A DNA stretch of 64,000 bases from Clostridia bacterium (GCA_017456905.1 JAFTIL010000013.1:1-64000); one strand, 5' to 3'; shown: positions 35,357 through 44,226, counted from the first letter of the stretch. The notes: generated by a model from the letters alone, not told the origin. Translations and numbers: made by a program.

Positions 35357-35389
35357 AAAAAAGCCGATCGCTGAAGCGGTCGGCTTTTT
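35357..35389 (-). terminator. Terminator of the VanY-like gene
   Basis: Stem AAAAAGCCGATCGCT/GCGGTCGGCTTTTT with loop GAA and one wobble pair; bidirectional in form. Confidence 0.85.
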
Positions 35390-35401
35390 CGGTGTGATCC
35401 G

Positions 35402-36388
35402 TCAACCTGCGACGGTTTCGGGAGTGGTTTCGGCAGAAGAAGCGGAGCGGCAAACAGTCACCACCACGCCGCCGTCGTTGGTACCCGAAACGGTGTAGGG
35501 GAAGTTGGTGGGGATCTTGATGGTAGCGCTGCCGTTCACCGCATAATAGTAAACGTCGTAAGCTTTACCGTCTGCACCCGTTACGGACAGAGGTTTCTTG
35601 TCGTTGACATTGGCCTTGAGATACTCAACGTACTCTTCCAGGCACAGGTTGTTGGCGCTCATATAGGTTGCGTGCGCAACCCCCACGTAGCGATATGCGC
35701 TGGTGTAGCCCGTAACGCCGGTCTTATCGCCCTTGTCCTCGGGGTAACGAACCACGAAGCCGTACTTAGCGGCATTGGCATCCAGCCAAGCCTGGGCGGC
35801 ATCGTTTTTGACATTCAGAGAGCAAAGACGGCCGGTGTGGTGATCCGAATAACCACCCTTAGTGGCAGAGCCGATGGCCTCCTGCTCGTCAAAGGAGCGG
35901 TAAGCCGATGCCAGAACCACCTCGTTGTATCCGGTGGCGGCAGCCAGGTCAGCAAGCATCTTGTCCACAGCCGTCAGCGCTGCATTGTCCAGACGGATGT
36001 TGTTGCCCAAGCCGTAAACCTTGGGACTGTGAGCGTTCCAGAGATTGTAGGCGTTGATAAGATGATCCTCGGTGGCGGGGAAGGTGTACTGATGGGTGCC
36101 GTTGACGATCACCAGATCACCGGTAACCGTATCCTGGGCAGACACGGGCGAGGTCGTCCAGACCACCTTATCTTTGGATACGTTGCCGGAAGGATTGTTG
36201 GGGTCATCGGGGTTGTTGCCCGAGGACACGAAGTAGCCGATGATGAGCACAGCCAGAGTGACTACCATGAGCACCATGAGTGCGCCGATGAGCATGAGGG
36301 TCATTCTCTGAAGCTTCAGTCTCTGGTCACGGCGGGAGATGGAGCTGTTGTTAACGGTGTTGAAACCGCGATCTTCGTTGTTAGACAT
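35402..36388 (-). CDS. VanY-domain D-alanyl-D-alanine carboxypeptidase-like protein
   Basis: A 328-residue membrane-anchored protein. Seen: one membrane segment (about 30-52), a short linker, and a VanY/DacB-type domain with SAYRSFDEQ and SDHHTGRLCSLN, WLDANAAKYGFVVRYPEDK and YVGVAHATYM. The SxHxxGxAxD zinc motif is altered: the His is present but the Asp position is Ser, and the EPWH-type tail reads VGVAH. Wall-peptide binding is likely; catalytic activity is uncertain. AAGGAGGT lies upstream of the ATG. Confidence 0.78.
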   Translation of the reverse strand: MSNNEDRGFNTVNNSSISRRDQRLKLQRMTLMLIGALMVLMVVTLAVLIIGYFVSSGNNPDDPNNPSGNVSKDKVVWTTSPVSAQDTVTGDLVIVNGTHQYTFPATEDHLINAYNLWNAHSPKVYGLGNNIRLDNAALTAVDKMLADLAAATGYNEVVLASAYRSFDEQEAIGSATKGGYSDHHTGRLCSLNVKNDAAQAWLDANAAKYGFVVRYPEDKGDKTGVTGYTSAYRYVGVAHATYMSANNLCLEEYVEYLKANVNDKKPLSVTGADGKAYDVYYYAVNGSATIKIPTNFPYTVSGTNDGGVVVTVCRSASSAETTPETVAG

Positions 36389-36454
36389 AAAAACCTCCTT
36401 CTTTTTTTGAGGGACATTTGAATGTGATCTGTGTGATATTATTTTTTTTAAGGT

Positions 36455-36512
36455 TCTTGGAGGGGGTCAAGGAGGAACCTTCTTGCAAGAAGGGTTCCCC
36501 CTTGCGTACTCC
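36455..36512 (-). repeat. Dispersed hairpin-tail element at the pnp 3' end
   Basis: Minus-oriented: GTACGCAAGGGGGAACC, then a stem (about 36468-36484 with 36487-36504) and tail GACCCCCTCCAAGAACC. It begins 3 bp past the pnp stop and probably ends that transcript. Confidence 0.7.
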
Positions 36513-36514
36513 TC

Positions 36515-38632
36515 TTACTGAGCGTCCTTGATGGAGAAGTCCATGCGACCCTTCTTGTCGAGGCCCAGGTACTTGACCTTGACGGTCATGCCGACCTCGA
36601 TGCCTGCGTCTTCGACCTTCTCCAAACGGCGGTTAGCGATTTTGGAGATGTGGACCATGCCTTCCTTGCCGGGAGCGTACTCCACAAAGCAACCGAACTC
36701 CTTGATGCCGGTGACCTTACCGGTGTAGATCTCGCCCACCTCAGGCTCAAAGACGATGGCGGCGATGGCGGCGTGTGCGGCCTCGGCCTGCTCACCGTTG
36801 ACAGCGGCGATATGGATGGTACCGTCGTCCTCGATGTCGATCTTGGCACCGGACTCGGCGACGATCTTCTGGATGGTGGAGCCACCCTTACCGATGACCT
36901 CGCGGATCTTGTCGGGATCGATCTTCATGGTGGTCATCTTGGGGGCGTACTTGGAAACGGTGGGACGGGGCTGATCGATAGCCTTCAGGATGACCTCATC
37001 AATGATGTAGTCACGGCCTGCGTGGGTCTGCTCGAGCGCCTGCTTGATGATCTCGGGGGTCAGACCGTCGATCTTCAGGTCCATCTGAATGGAGGTGATA
37101 CCCTTGTGAGTACCTGCCACCTTGAAGTCCATGTCGCCGTAGAAGTCCTCAAGACCCTGGATGTCGATCATGGTGTCCCAAGAGCCGTCCTCAGCGGTGA
37201 TCAGACCGCAGGAGATACCTGCTACGGGTGCCTTGATCGGCACACCTGCATCCATCAGAGCCAGGGTAGAACCACAGACGGAGCCCTGAGAGGTGGAGCC
37301 GTTGGAAGAAACAACGTCGGACACCAGACGGATGGCGTAGGGGAATTCTTCGGGGGAGGGCAGTACGGGCACGAGAGATCTCTCGGCCAGCGCACCGTGA
37401 CCGATCTCGCGGCGTCCGGGAGAGCGGGTAGACTTGGCCTCACCGGTGGAGAAGCCGGGCATATTGTAGTGGTGCATATAGCGCTTTTCGGTCTCGTTAT
37501 CGATACCGTCCAGCATCTGAGCCTCGTTGAGAGTGCCGAGGGTAGCCACGGTCAGAACCTGGGTCTGACCACGGGTGAAGAGACCCGAACCGTGGGTTCT
37601 GGGCAGGATGCCGACTTCGGCGCCCAGAGGACGGATGGTGTTCATGGAACGACCGTCCACACGCTTCTTGTCCACCAACAGCCAGCGGCGAACGATCTTC
37701 TTCTGGATTTTGTAGATCAGCTCGTCCATAATGGTGCTGATCTCGGGGTACTCTTCCTCAAACTGAGCGATGATGGCATCCTTGACGGGAACCATGCGGG
37801 CATCACGGACGTTCTTGTCATCGGTGTCGAGGGCGGCCATCACATCCTGCTCGCAGAAGGCGAAGACCTTGTCGAACATATCATGGTCGAGATCGCCGGA
37901 GGGATACTCGAACTTGGGCTTGCCGATGTCAGCGATGATGCTGTTGATGAAACCAAGCAGCTCCTTGATCTCAGCGTGAGCCTTCATGATGGCCTCGAAC
38001 ATGGTGTCGTCATCCACTTCGTTGGCGCCTGCCTCAATCATGACCACCTTCTCCATGGAAGCGGCCACGGTCAGCTCAAGGTCGCTGACCTTTCTCTGAG
38101 CCTCGGTGGGGTTGACTACCAGCTCACCGTTAACCAGGCCCATGAACACGCCGCCGATGGGGCCGTTCCACGGAATGTCGGAGATGGACAGAGCAATGGA
38201 AGCACCGATCATAGCGGTGATCTCAGGGGAGCAGTCGTGGTCAACGGACATGACGGTGAGGGTCAAAGCCACGTCGTTGCGGAGATCCTTGGGGAACAGG
38301 GGACGAACGGGACGGTCGATCACACGGCTGGTGAGCACAGCCTTCTCGGAAGGCTTGCCCTCACGCTTGAGGTAACCGCCGGGGATCTTGCCTGCGGCGT
38401 ACATTCTCTCATCGAAGTCGACGGAGAGGGGCAGGAAGTCGATGCCGTCGCGGGGCTTTTCGGATGCGGTAGCGCAGCAAAGAACGGCAGTCTCGCCATA
38501 GCGGCAGAGGCAGGAGCCGTTGGCCAGGCCTGCCAGCTTACCGGTCTCGATGACCAGGGGGCGGCCTGCAAGGGTGTACTCGTAAACCTTGTGGTTCTTA
38601 AATTCCATAGTGGAACTCTGGATGGTGTACAT
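36515..38632 (-). CDS. pnp: Polyribonucleotide nucleotidyltransferase (PNPase)
   Basis: 3'-5' phosphorolytic exoribonuclease, likely partner of RNase Y in mRNA turnover. Seen: two RNase PH cores (first with CRYGETAVLCCATAS; second with RTHGSGLFTRGQTQVLT), a KH domain (IREVIGKGGSTIQKI) and a C-terminal S1 domain (GEIYTGKVTGIKEFGCFVEY). It is about 705 residues, standard length. The ATG at 38632 is preferred because GGAGG is 9 nt upstream; the ATG at 38638 is only 3 nt from it. A structured leader of about 290 nt separates it from rpsO upstream. Confidence 0.96.
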   Translation of the reverse strand: MYTIQSSTMEFKNHKVYEYTLAGRPLVIETGKLAGLANGSCLCRYGETAVLCCATASEKPRDGIDFLPLSVDFDERMYAAGKIPGGYLKREGKPSEKAVLTSRVIDRPVRPLFPKDLRNDVALTLTVMSVDHDCSPEITAMIGASIALSISDIPWNGPIGGVFMGLVNGELVVNPTEAQRKVSDLELTVAASMEKVVMIEAGANEVDDDTMFEAIMKAHAEIKELLGFINSIIADIGKPKFEYPSGDLDHDMFDKVFAFCEQDVMAALDTDDKNVRDARMVPVKDAIIAQFEEEYPEISTIMDELIYKIQKKIVRRWLLVDKKRVDGRSMNTIRPLGAEVGILPRTHGSGLFTRGQTQVLTVATLGTLNEAQMLDGIDNETEKRYMHHYNMPGFSTGEAKSTRSPGRREIGHGALAERSLVPVLPSPEEFPYAIRLVSDVVSSNGSTSQGSVCGSTLALMDAGVPIKAPVAGISCGLITAEDGSWDTMIDIQGLEDFYGDMDFKVAGTHKGITSIQMDLKIDGLTPEIIKQALEQTHAGRDYIIDEVILKAIDQPRPTVSKYAPKMTTMKIDPDKIREVIGKGGSTIQKIVAESGAKIDIEDDGTIHIAAVNGEQAEAAHAAIAAIVFEPEVGEIYTGKVTGIKEFGCFVEYAPGKEGMVHISKIANRRLEKVEDAGIEVGMTVKVKYLGLDKKGRMDFSIKDAQ

Positions 38633-38700
38633 TTTCATTTTCCTCCGTTTTGTTTTTTTCTTTTTTGATGGGATATTTTCGGCATTACGGAGGTTTAGCA

Positions 38701-38913
38701 CTTAACGGCGCATTGGATAGCTCCAATGTACGGTTAAGAACTAATCCGTCGTAAGACCGCGGTGGCTTGGGGCCACGGATTGATGGCGCAAGGCCATCCG
38801 ACGTACATAAGATTTTGAGGGATCGTCACCCCTCGACGGGATGCGACAAGCCCCTCAACGCAACGCAAGGGAGCGGGAGCGGCAAGCCGATATCGGCGCC
38901 GTTCCGCACTCCC
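38701..38913 (-). ncRNA. Structured rpsO-pnp intergenic leader
   Basis: Four consecutive folding units are visible. GGGAG/CTCCC (38869-38873 with 38909-38913) encloses palindrome GCCGATATCGGC. TTGAGGG/CCCTCAA (38815-38821 with 38852-38858) has an inner arm. A three-way junction CGTCG/CGACG (38747-38751 with 38799-38803) encloses GTGGC/GCCAC and GATGGC/GCCATC. CTTAAC/GTTAAG (38701-38738) has CATTGG/CCAATG. No T-run follows any of them. A role in PNPase autocontrol is known in other bacteria and only inferred here. Confidence 0.5.
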
Positions 38914-38925
38914 TCTTTGTTGACA

Positions 38926-39189
38926 TTACTTTCTGAGGTTCAGCTTCTCGATGATTGCACGATAACGATTGATGTCAACCTTCTGCAGATAACCGAGGAG
39001 GTTACGTCTGTGACCGACCATCTTCAGAAGACCGCGGCGGCTGTGGTGGTCCTTCATGTTGGACTTCAGGTGCTGGGTCAGGTGGTTGATGCGGTGGGTC
39101 AGAATAGCGATCTGAACTTCAGGGGAACCGGTGTCACCCTCGTGGATGGCATACTGGGCAATGATTGCCTGCTTTTCGGCGTTAGTCAT
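38926..39189 (-). CDS. rpsO: 30S ribosomal protein S15
   Basis: Primary 16S rRNA-binding protein of the small subunit platform. Seen: the full S15 pattern [34 protein letters not shown] and [12 protein letters not shown], over 87 residues. The ATG at 39189 is used, with GAAAGGTG upstream; a GTG four codons earlier overlaps that site. It is followed by the structured leader and pnp, the common rpsO-pnp order. Confidence 0.97.
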   Translation of the reverse strand: MTNAEKQAIIAQYAIHEGDTGSPEVQIAILTHRINHLTQHLKSNMKDHHSRRGLLKMVGHRRNLLGYLQKVDINRYRAIIEKLNLRK

Positions 39190-39293
39190 GATTTTTTTCA
39201 CCTTTCAAAATAAAATTTGGCATGGGCACAGAGAACGGTTGGTGAAATGCCGCGTGGCGGCTGTGTCCGAAACCCGTGCTCACGTCACGCTTC

Positions 39294-39322
39294 ATTATAT
39301 CATGCAAAATGATTTTTGTAAA
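39294..39322 (-). promoter_or_regulatory. Promoter of rpsO-pnp
   Basis: Minus-strand TTTACA (39317-39322), 17-bp spacer, TATAAT (39294-39299). The leader of about 100 nt has a GCCGC/GCGGC hairpin. Confidence 0.75.
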
Positions 39323-39396
39323 GAGGATGCATGAAAGTTTTCCTTTGGTTCATTATTTTGTTACAAATTTTGGCGCCTAAGTGTAGACATATTGAC

Positions 39397-39455
39397 TAAA
39401 AAACAGACTGAAAGAGTCTGTGCGCAAAAAGACGGGGGCGCGGTGCGCCCCCGTC
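39397..39455 (-). terminator. Tandem terminators of spoIIR
   Basis: Minus strand: first GACGGGGGCGC/GCGCCCCCGTC (39431-39455) with T5, then ACAGACT/AGTCTGT (39403-39421) with T5-6. The first overlaps the stop codon. Confidence 0.82.
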
Positions 39456-40062
39456 AGTCAAACCACCCCTTGACAGTCTCCAGTATTTTAAATCTTATCC
39501 GATATTTGGTGTCCTCGGTTTCGGTGATGATGCCGTATTGATCCTTGGTCAGTCCCACCTGGATAAAGGCATCCTCAGCGTCCTCCTTCTCGGTGGCGGC
39601 AGAAAGGCACAAGGGGGGGAATAGCACGCACCACCAGTTCTGTCCCTCGGCATCCCCGAGACAAACGCGCAGAGACAGATATTCGCCGGCGGGAAAAGCA
39701 CAGCTTTCATAATTGCGGGTAGGGTATTCTTCCATATCCAGCATGACCGTGACGGTCTGATCGGAGCCGTTCTCGACTATGACAGCCTCGGCGGCGGCTT
39801 TGATGTCGGCCATGTGGTTACGGACGACGGCTTCGGCGCCGTCCCGATCGGTCACGCCATTCAAAAGGGGGGCGGTGACTTCCAGAACGGCGTCCCGCAC
39901 CTTGAGCTTGAGGGCCTGATCCTCCTCTGTGTCTGAGTTGGCCAGCACGTGAAGGCGCAGGACGGTGTCGTAGACCTCTGCCTCACCGTGGATGGGAAGA
40001 TAGCTGAGGGCCATGAGGATGACCATGGCAATGACCAATGCAACGTAAAATTTTCCGGGCAT
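39454..40062 (-). CDS. spoIIR: Stage II sporulation protein R
   Basis: Forespore-secreted signalling protein that triggers SpoIIGA processing of pro-sigma-E in the mother cell. Seen: an N-terminal membrane/signal segment (VALVIAMVILMALSYL), the hallmark RLHVLANSDTEEDQALKLKV and VRDAVL, and the DMEEYPTRNYESCAFPAGEY segment. At 202 residues it is in the family range. AAAGGAG lies upstream. A sigma-F-like promoter sits upstream. Its presence implies the organism has endospore genes, although it does not prove sporulation. Confidence 0.93.
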   Translation of the reverse strand: MPGKFYVALVIAMVILMALSYLPIHGEAEVYDTVLRLHVLANSDTEEDQALKLKVRDAVLEVTAPLLNGVTDRDGAEAVVRNHMADIKAAAEAVIVENGSDQTVTVMLDMEEYPTRNYESCAFPAGEYLSLRVCLGDAEGQNWWCVLFPPLCLSAATEKEDAEDAFIQVGLTKDQYGIITETEDTKYRIRFKILETVKGWFD

Positions 40063-40110
40063 GAGAATTTCTCCTTTTATATGTTCTTTTTGATGAGAGA
40101 TTGGGTAGGG

Positions 40111-40141
40111 ATATCATGACCCGCGGGAGAGGGGAATATAC
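40111..40141 (-). promoter_or_regulatory. Candidate sigma-F promoter of spoIIR
   Basis: Minus-strand GTATA (40137-40141), 15-bp spacer, GGTCATGATA (40112-40121), close to the sigma-F/G pattern and about 50 bp upstream of spoIIR. No sigma-A promoter was seen. Confidence 0.4.
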
Positions 40142-40238
40142 AGAGAACGAAAACTTTTTTGCTTGAAGCGGAATATAATCAAGGAACAGAAGGTGATTGT
40201 AGATAAAAAAGGAAGCTGCTTTTTAGGGAGGATGTATA

Positions 40239-40267
40239 TTGACAAGAAATCTTTAATTTGATAAAAT
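40239..40267 (+). promoter_or_regulatory. Promoter of the surface protein gene
   Basis: TTGACA (40239-40244), 17-bp spacer, TAAAAT (40262-40267). Confidence 0.75.
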
Positions 40268-40331
40268 ATTTTTATGAGGACATCGAGTCCCCACGAGGTT
40301 TTAATGCCTGGATATAAAGGAGGACATATTC

Positions 40332-41885
40332 ATGAGAGCAAAGAGGTTTTTAGCCGTCTTTATCAGCGCGGTGCTGATGCTTTCTGCTTTGGCGGGCTTG
40401 TTTACCAATACGAGTGCTGCCGATGTGGTGGGAGACTTTACTGTGTACCGTACTCCTGGGAGCTATATCCCCAACGAGGACGGATCCGAAAAGGTAGTTG
40501 CCCCCTGCCCGGGTTACGAATATTCCGATGACGGCTTTAGTATCCTGGCCCCCTCTTGGAAGGACTGTACCCCCTTTTATACCATCCAGACGATAGACAA
40601 GAAAAATTTAAAGGATGGCGTTTATATGCAGTTCCGCGTAGATGACTATTCCTATGCGGGGGACAACGGCGCCGACCACTGGTTGGCCTTCTCTATCTGG
40701 GATTCCCAAAATTTGAACCCCGGCGCCACCAAGTACGGCCAAGGCTGGATCGGTCTGATGTATCCCCTGTCCGGTGACGTTTACAGCCACAACTCCACTG
40801 CGTCCGCTTTTACGTCTGTAGGAAAGACCACTATCGAGGCAGCGAAGGACGGCGAGGGCCGTGCGCTTTATGATCTGGAGGTGACTTGTAACGGCTCCGA
40901 TTACGTGATTGCCATCAACGGCGTGGTTGTCGCGGGATTGGCTCATGTCAATTCTCATCTTGACTCCCTGAATTCCAACGGAGATTTCTATATTGGCGTG
41001 ACCCTTTACACCGGTGTACGAAACGGTACGGGCGACTTGACGATCACCAAGTTTGGCGCCTCTAAGGCGGATGCCGCTACCCCTCGAGGCTCGGATTCGC
41101 GCGAGCCCGAGGCTAACAATCTGGTCATTGCGGATATCGTTGATCCCTCCACCGTGCCCGAGGGCACACCCGCCATGCTGTGGAACGCTGAGAAGGTGTC
41201 TGCTGTTGCGGGAGAATCCAATATGACCCTCTCCCCTAAGGGAGACAATTCCTACCATTGTGCAGCCACCGAAAACGCCTGTGAATTCCGCTGGGTTATG
41301 CCCAATTCCATATCTTACGATGGCTCGGATTTTCCCGTGTTTACCATGCTCCTGCGAGATTATGATAACGATGGCGGTCACTTCTTCTATTGCGCGGGCG
41401 ACGAGCTGGTGCCGTCCACGGCGACGAGACTGACGTGGAACGCCTACGAAGGAGATTGCGATTTTTTGGAGACTGAAACCGAGGAATACGTTCTGGTCGT
41501 GATCGATCTGACAGATCGGTGGGACGGGCGCATTCATCAGGTCGTTCCCGGTTTTGCGGTGGATGCCGCTCAGGACACCGAATGGGACGTTTGCTACATG
41601 GGATTTTTCCGTTCGGTGGATGAGGCAGAGACCTATGCCTACGATCATCTTGGCATTGACGGTAGTGCTACGGAAGCGCCCACCGAAACGCCTACAGAAG
41701 CACCCACCGAGCCTGTCACCGAGGCGCCCACCGCGGCACCTGTGGAAAAATCGACCCAGTCTGCTGCCACCGATTCCGAAACCACCCCTGCAGAGACAAA
41801 GGGCTGCACATCTGCCGTAGGCATGAGTGCGGTCATGGTGATGGTCGCCGTTGCCGCAGGCTTTGTTCTGGGCAAACACCGCTGA
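40332..41885 (+). CDS. Secreted surface protein with C-terminal membrane anchor
   Basis: Not assigned to a family. Seen: 517 residues; a signal peptide ending near NTSAADV; two beta-rich domains (about 30-255, with a lectin-like or LamG-like feel, and 275-445); a Thr/Glu/Pro repeat linker (EAPTETPTEAPTEPVTEAPT); and a C-terminal KGCTSAVGMSAVMVMVAVAA membrane segment ending in GKHR. The Gly-Cys before the terminal helix, after an acidic linker, suggests a wall or membrane display anchor. There is no LPxTG motif. AAAGGAGG precedes the ATG. It may bind carbohydrate, but that is inference. Confidence 0.75.
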   Translation: MRAKRFLAVFISAVLMLSALAGLFTNTSAADVVGDFTVYRTPGSYIPNEDGSEKVVAPCPGYEYSDDGFSILAPSWKDCTPFYTIQTIDKKNLKDGVYMQFRVDDYSYAGDNGADHWLAFSIWDSQNLNPGATKYGQGWIGLMYPLSGDVYSHNSTASAFTSVGKTTIEAAKDGEGRALYDLEVTCNGSDYVIAINGVVVAGLAHVNSHLDSLNSNGDFYIGVTLYTGVRNGTGDLTITKFGASKADAATPRGSDSREPEANNLVIADIVDPSTVPEGTPAMLWNAEKVSAVAGESNMTLSPKGDNSYHCAATENACEFRWVMPNSISYDGSDFPVFTMLLRDYDNDGGHFFYCAGDELVPSTATRLTWNAYEGDCDFLETETEEYVLVVIDLTDRWDGRIHQVVPGFAVDAAQDTEWDVCYMGFFRSVDEAETYAYDHLGIDGSATEAPTETPTEAPTEPVTEAPTAAPVEKSTQSAATDSETTPAETKGCTSAVGMSAVMVMVAVAAGFVLGKHR

Positions 41886-41897
41886 TCTTGCATTTTT

Positions 41898-41931
41898 AAC
41901 ATACCCCGCCCGTCGGGGTATGTTTTTTTAT
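41898..41931 (+). terminator. Terminator of the surface protein gene
   Basis: Stem AACATACCCCG/CGGGGTATGTT (41898-41908 with 41914-41924), then T7. Confidence 0.88.
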
Positions 41932-41960
41932 ATGGAATTGAAAAAAATGATGCTAACCCC

Positions 41961-41989
41961 TTGATAACCGCAAAAAAATGTGTTATAAT
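41961..41989 (+). promoter_or_regulatory. Promoter of pgk
   Basis: TTGATA (41961-41966), 17-bp spacer, TATAAT (41984-41989). Confidence 0.82.
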
Positions 41990-42053
41990 GTAAGGTGAAG
42001 AAATTTGGGCAGGCATTTACCCTGTCCCATCTCAAAGAAAGGTGGAAAAAACC

Positions 42054-43370
42054 ATGACTTACAACAAGAAGACCATTGAAGACATTGCCGTTGCCGGCAA
42101 AAAAGTCCTTGTGCGTTGCGACTTCAACGTGCCCCTTAAGGACGGCGTGATCACCAGCGATAAGCGTATCGTTGAGGCTCTGCCCACCATCAAGTACCTG
42201 AGAGATCAGGGTGCTATGGTGATCCTGTGCTCCCACATGGGCAAGCCCCACAACGTATTTGACGCCAAGCTGAAGCTGGACAAGAAGGAGATCGCCAAGA
42301 TCGAGAAGCTGCCCGAGGCTGAGCAGGAGGCCGCTACCGCCGCGGCTCTGGAAAAGGCAAAGGGTGACGTGAAGAAGTTCTCCTTGCAGGTCGTTGCTGA
42401 CAAGCTGAACGAGCTGCTGGGTGGCGGCGTTGTTTTCGCCAACGATACCGTGGGTGAGGATGCCCAGGCTAAGGTCGCTGCTATGAAGCCCGGCGATATC
42501 GTCCTGCTCCAGAACACCCGTTTCACCGCAGGTGAGTCCAAGAATGATCCCGAGTTCTCCAAGCAGTTGGCTGCTTTTGCCGAGATATTCGTCAACGACG
42601 CTTTCGGTACTGCTCACCGCGCTCACGCTTCCACCGCAGGTGTGGTTCAGCACGCAGGTCTGCCCGCTGTTTGCGGCTACCTGATCCAGAAGGAAATTTC
42701 CGTTATGGGTAAGGCTCTGTCCGATCCCGCCCGTCCCTTCGTGGCAATCCTGGGCGGCGCAAAGGTTTCCGACAAGCTCAACGTTATCAACAACCTGCTG
42801 GGCAAGGTCGACACCCTCATCATCGGCGGTGGCATGGCTTACACCTTCCAGGCCGCTCGCGGCTATGAGGTCGGTAAGTCCCTCCTGGACGAGTCCAAGA
42901 TCGACTACTGCAAGGAAATGATGGCCAAGGCTGAGGCCAACGGCGTGAAGCTCCTCCTGCCCGTGGACGTCACCGTTGCCGCTGAGTTCCCCAACCCCAT
43001 TGACGCTCCCATCGACGTTGAGGTGGTTCCCGCCTCCGCTATCCCCGCCGACAAGGAGGGAATGGACATCGGTACCGAGACCATGGCCCTCTACGCTGAG
43101 GCTGTGAAGACCGCTAAGACCGTTGTTTGGAACGGTCCCATGGGCGTGTTTGAGAACCCCACTCTGGCCAAGGGTACCATCTCCGTGGCCGAGGCTCTGG
43201 CTGACTCCGACTGCATCTCTATCGTCGGTGGTGGCGACTCTGCCGCCGCTTGCGAGCAGCTGGGCTACGCTGACCGCATCACCCACATCTCCACCGGTGG
43301 CGGCGCTTCTCTCGAGTTCCTCGAGGGCCTGGAGCTTCCCGGCATCGCTTGCCTGATGGACAAGGAGTAA
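42054..43370 (+). CDS. pgk: Phosphoglycerate kinase
   Basis: Glycolytic enzyme transferring phosphate from 1,3-bisphosphoglycerate to ADP. Seen: [16 protein letters not shown] signature, [29 protein letters not shown], and the nucleotide-binding [11 protein letters not shown] and [13 protein letters not shown]. The length of 438 residues is slightly long for the family because of an insertion around residues 70-110. AAAGGTGG precedes the ATG. It is followed by a hairpin element, an esterase and tpiA. Confidence 0.97.
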   Translation: MTYNKKTIEDIAVAGKKVLVRCDFNVPLKDGVITSDKRIVEALPTIKYLRDQGAMVILCSHMGKPHNVFDAKLKLDKKEIAKIEKLPEAEQEAATAAALEKAKGDVKKFSLQVVADKLNELLGGGVVFANDTVGEDAQAKVAAMKPGDIVLLQNTRFTAGESKNDPEFSKQLAAFAEIFVNDAFGTAHRAHASTAGVVQHAGLPAVCGYLIQKEISVMGKALSDPARPFVAILGGAKVSDKLNVINNLLGKVDTLIIGGGMAYTFQAARGYEVGKSLLDESKIDYCKEMMAKAEANGVKLLLPVDVTVAAEFPNPIDAPIDVEVVPASAIPADKEGMDIGTETMALYAEAVKTAKTVVWNGPMGVFENPTLAKGTISVAEALADSDCISIVGGGDSAAACEQLGYADRITHISTGGGASLEFLEGLELPGIACLMDKE

Positions 43371-43385
43371 AACGGGAGAACGCGA

Positions 43386-43440
43386 AGGGGAGCTTTTGAG
43401 AAAAGCTCCCCCTCGACCCCCTCAAAACCTTTCAAAAAGT
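43386..43440 (+). repeat. Dispersed hairpin-tail element after pgk
   Basis: Stem AGGGGAGCTTTT with AAAAGCTCCCC (43386-43397 with 43401-43411), tail TCGACCCCCTCAAAACC. Same family as 17041 and 47370; it probably terminates or attenuates pgk. Confidence 0.72.
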
Positions 43441-43473
43441 CTTGACAAGCCCTACGTCCCCTTTGGAGGCTGT

Positions 43474-43527
43474 ATGAGCAAGACCAAAGGCCTATCAGCC
43501 TCCCCGCGGGGCGCGATAGCAAAATAA
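43474..43527 (+). other. Possible 17-codon ORF inside a hairpin
   Basis: ATG at 43474 with GGAGG 4 nt upstream encodes MSKTKGLSASPRGAIAK. GGAGGCTG (43465-43472) pairs with CAGCCTCC (43496-43503), so the site would be masked. It may be a small regulatory frame before the esterase, or chance. Confidence 0.25.
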
Positions 43528-43545
43528 AGAATACGAGGTGAAGGT

Positions 43546-44199
43546 ATGAACACCCACGAGTCTTATGTCGTCCCCGGGACGGGGATGTTCTGGGGCTATC
43601 TGCAAGCCCTGCCCAAGGATTACGATCCCAACGGAAGCTATCCGCTGGTGATCTTCCTCCACGGCACAGGCGAGTGTGGCAACGGCACCACCGAACTGGA
43701 CCGCGTAGCCATTCACGGCTACCCCATGCACGTAAGTCAGGGGCGAGAGTACCCCTTCATCCTCATCAGTCCCCAGCTCCCCGAGGGGAAGTACTGGGGC
43801 GCCTACATTGAATCCCTGAATCTGTTTCTGGATCATCTCATCGCCACCCTTCCCGTGGATGAAAAGCGCATCTATCTGACGGGGCTTTCCAACGGCGGCA
43901 CGGGCACCTACCTGTGGGGTCAGGCCAACGCCGACCGCTTTGCCGCTCTGCTCCCCGTCTGCGGCGCGGGTATCGCTTGGGGTGTTCGCGAAATGCTGAA
44001 CATTCCCGTGTGGGGCTTCCACGGCGACTGTGACGAAGCACTCCACTACACCGAGACCGTGAGGATGATCGAGGGCATCAACGCCATGGGCGGTAATGCC
44101 AAGCTGACCATCTACCCCGGCGCGGGGCACGGCTGCTGGATCTACGTCTACGACGATCCCGAGGTCATGGCCTGGATGCTGGAACAGAAACGAAACTGA
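43546..44199 (+). CDS. Alpha/beta-hydrolase, esterase/peptidase-like
   Basis: A 217-residue alpha/beta-hydrolase. Seen: oxyanion segment FLHGTGECGNG, nucleophile elbow GLSNGGTGTY with Ser, acid in FHGDCDEALHY, and the terminal histidine in GAGHGCW. This fits the PHB-depolymerase/phospholipase-carboxylesterase-like group. There is no signal peptide. The SD is GAGGTGAAGG just before the ATG. It sits between pgk and tpiA, an unusual place. Substrate unknown; no link to glycolysis can be read from the sequence. Confidence 0.83.
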   Translation: MNTHESYVVPGTGMFWGYLQALPKDYDPNGSYPLVIFLHGTGECGNGTTELDRVAIHGYPMHVSQGREYPFILISPQLPEGKYWGAYIESLNLFLDHLIATLPVDEKRIYLTGLSNGGTGTYLWGQANADRFAALLPVCGAGIAWGVREMLNIPVWGFHGDCDEALHYTETVRMIEGINAMGGNAKLTIYPGAGHGCWIYVYDDPEVMAWMLEQKRN

Positions 44200-44226
44200 A
44201 TCAAAACCGAAAGGAAATTGAATACC

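Noticed and set aside
36650..38668. Long plus-strand frame opposite pnp
   Set aside because: PNPase on the minus strand has all family domains; the antisense frame is a by-product of its GC-rich third positions.
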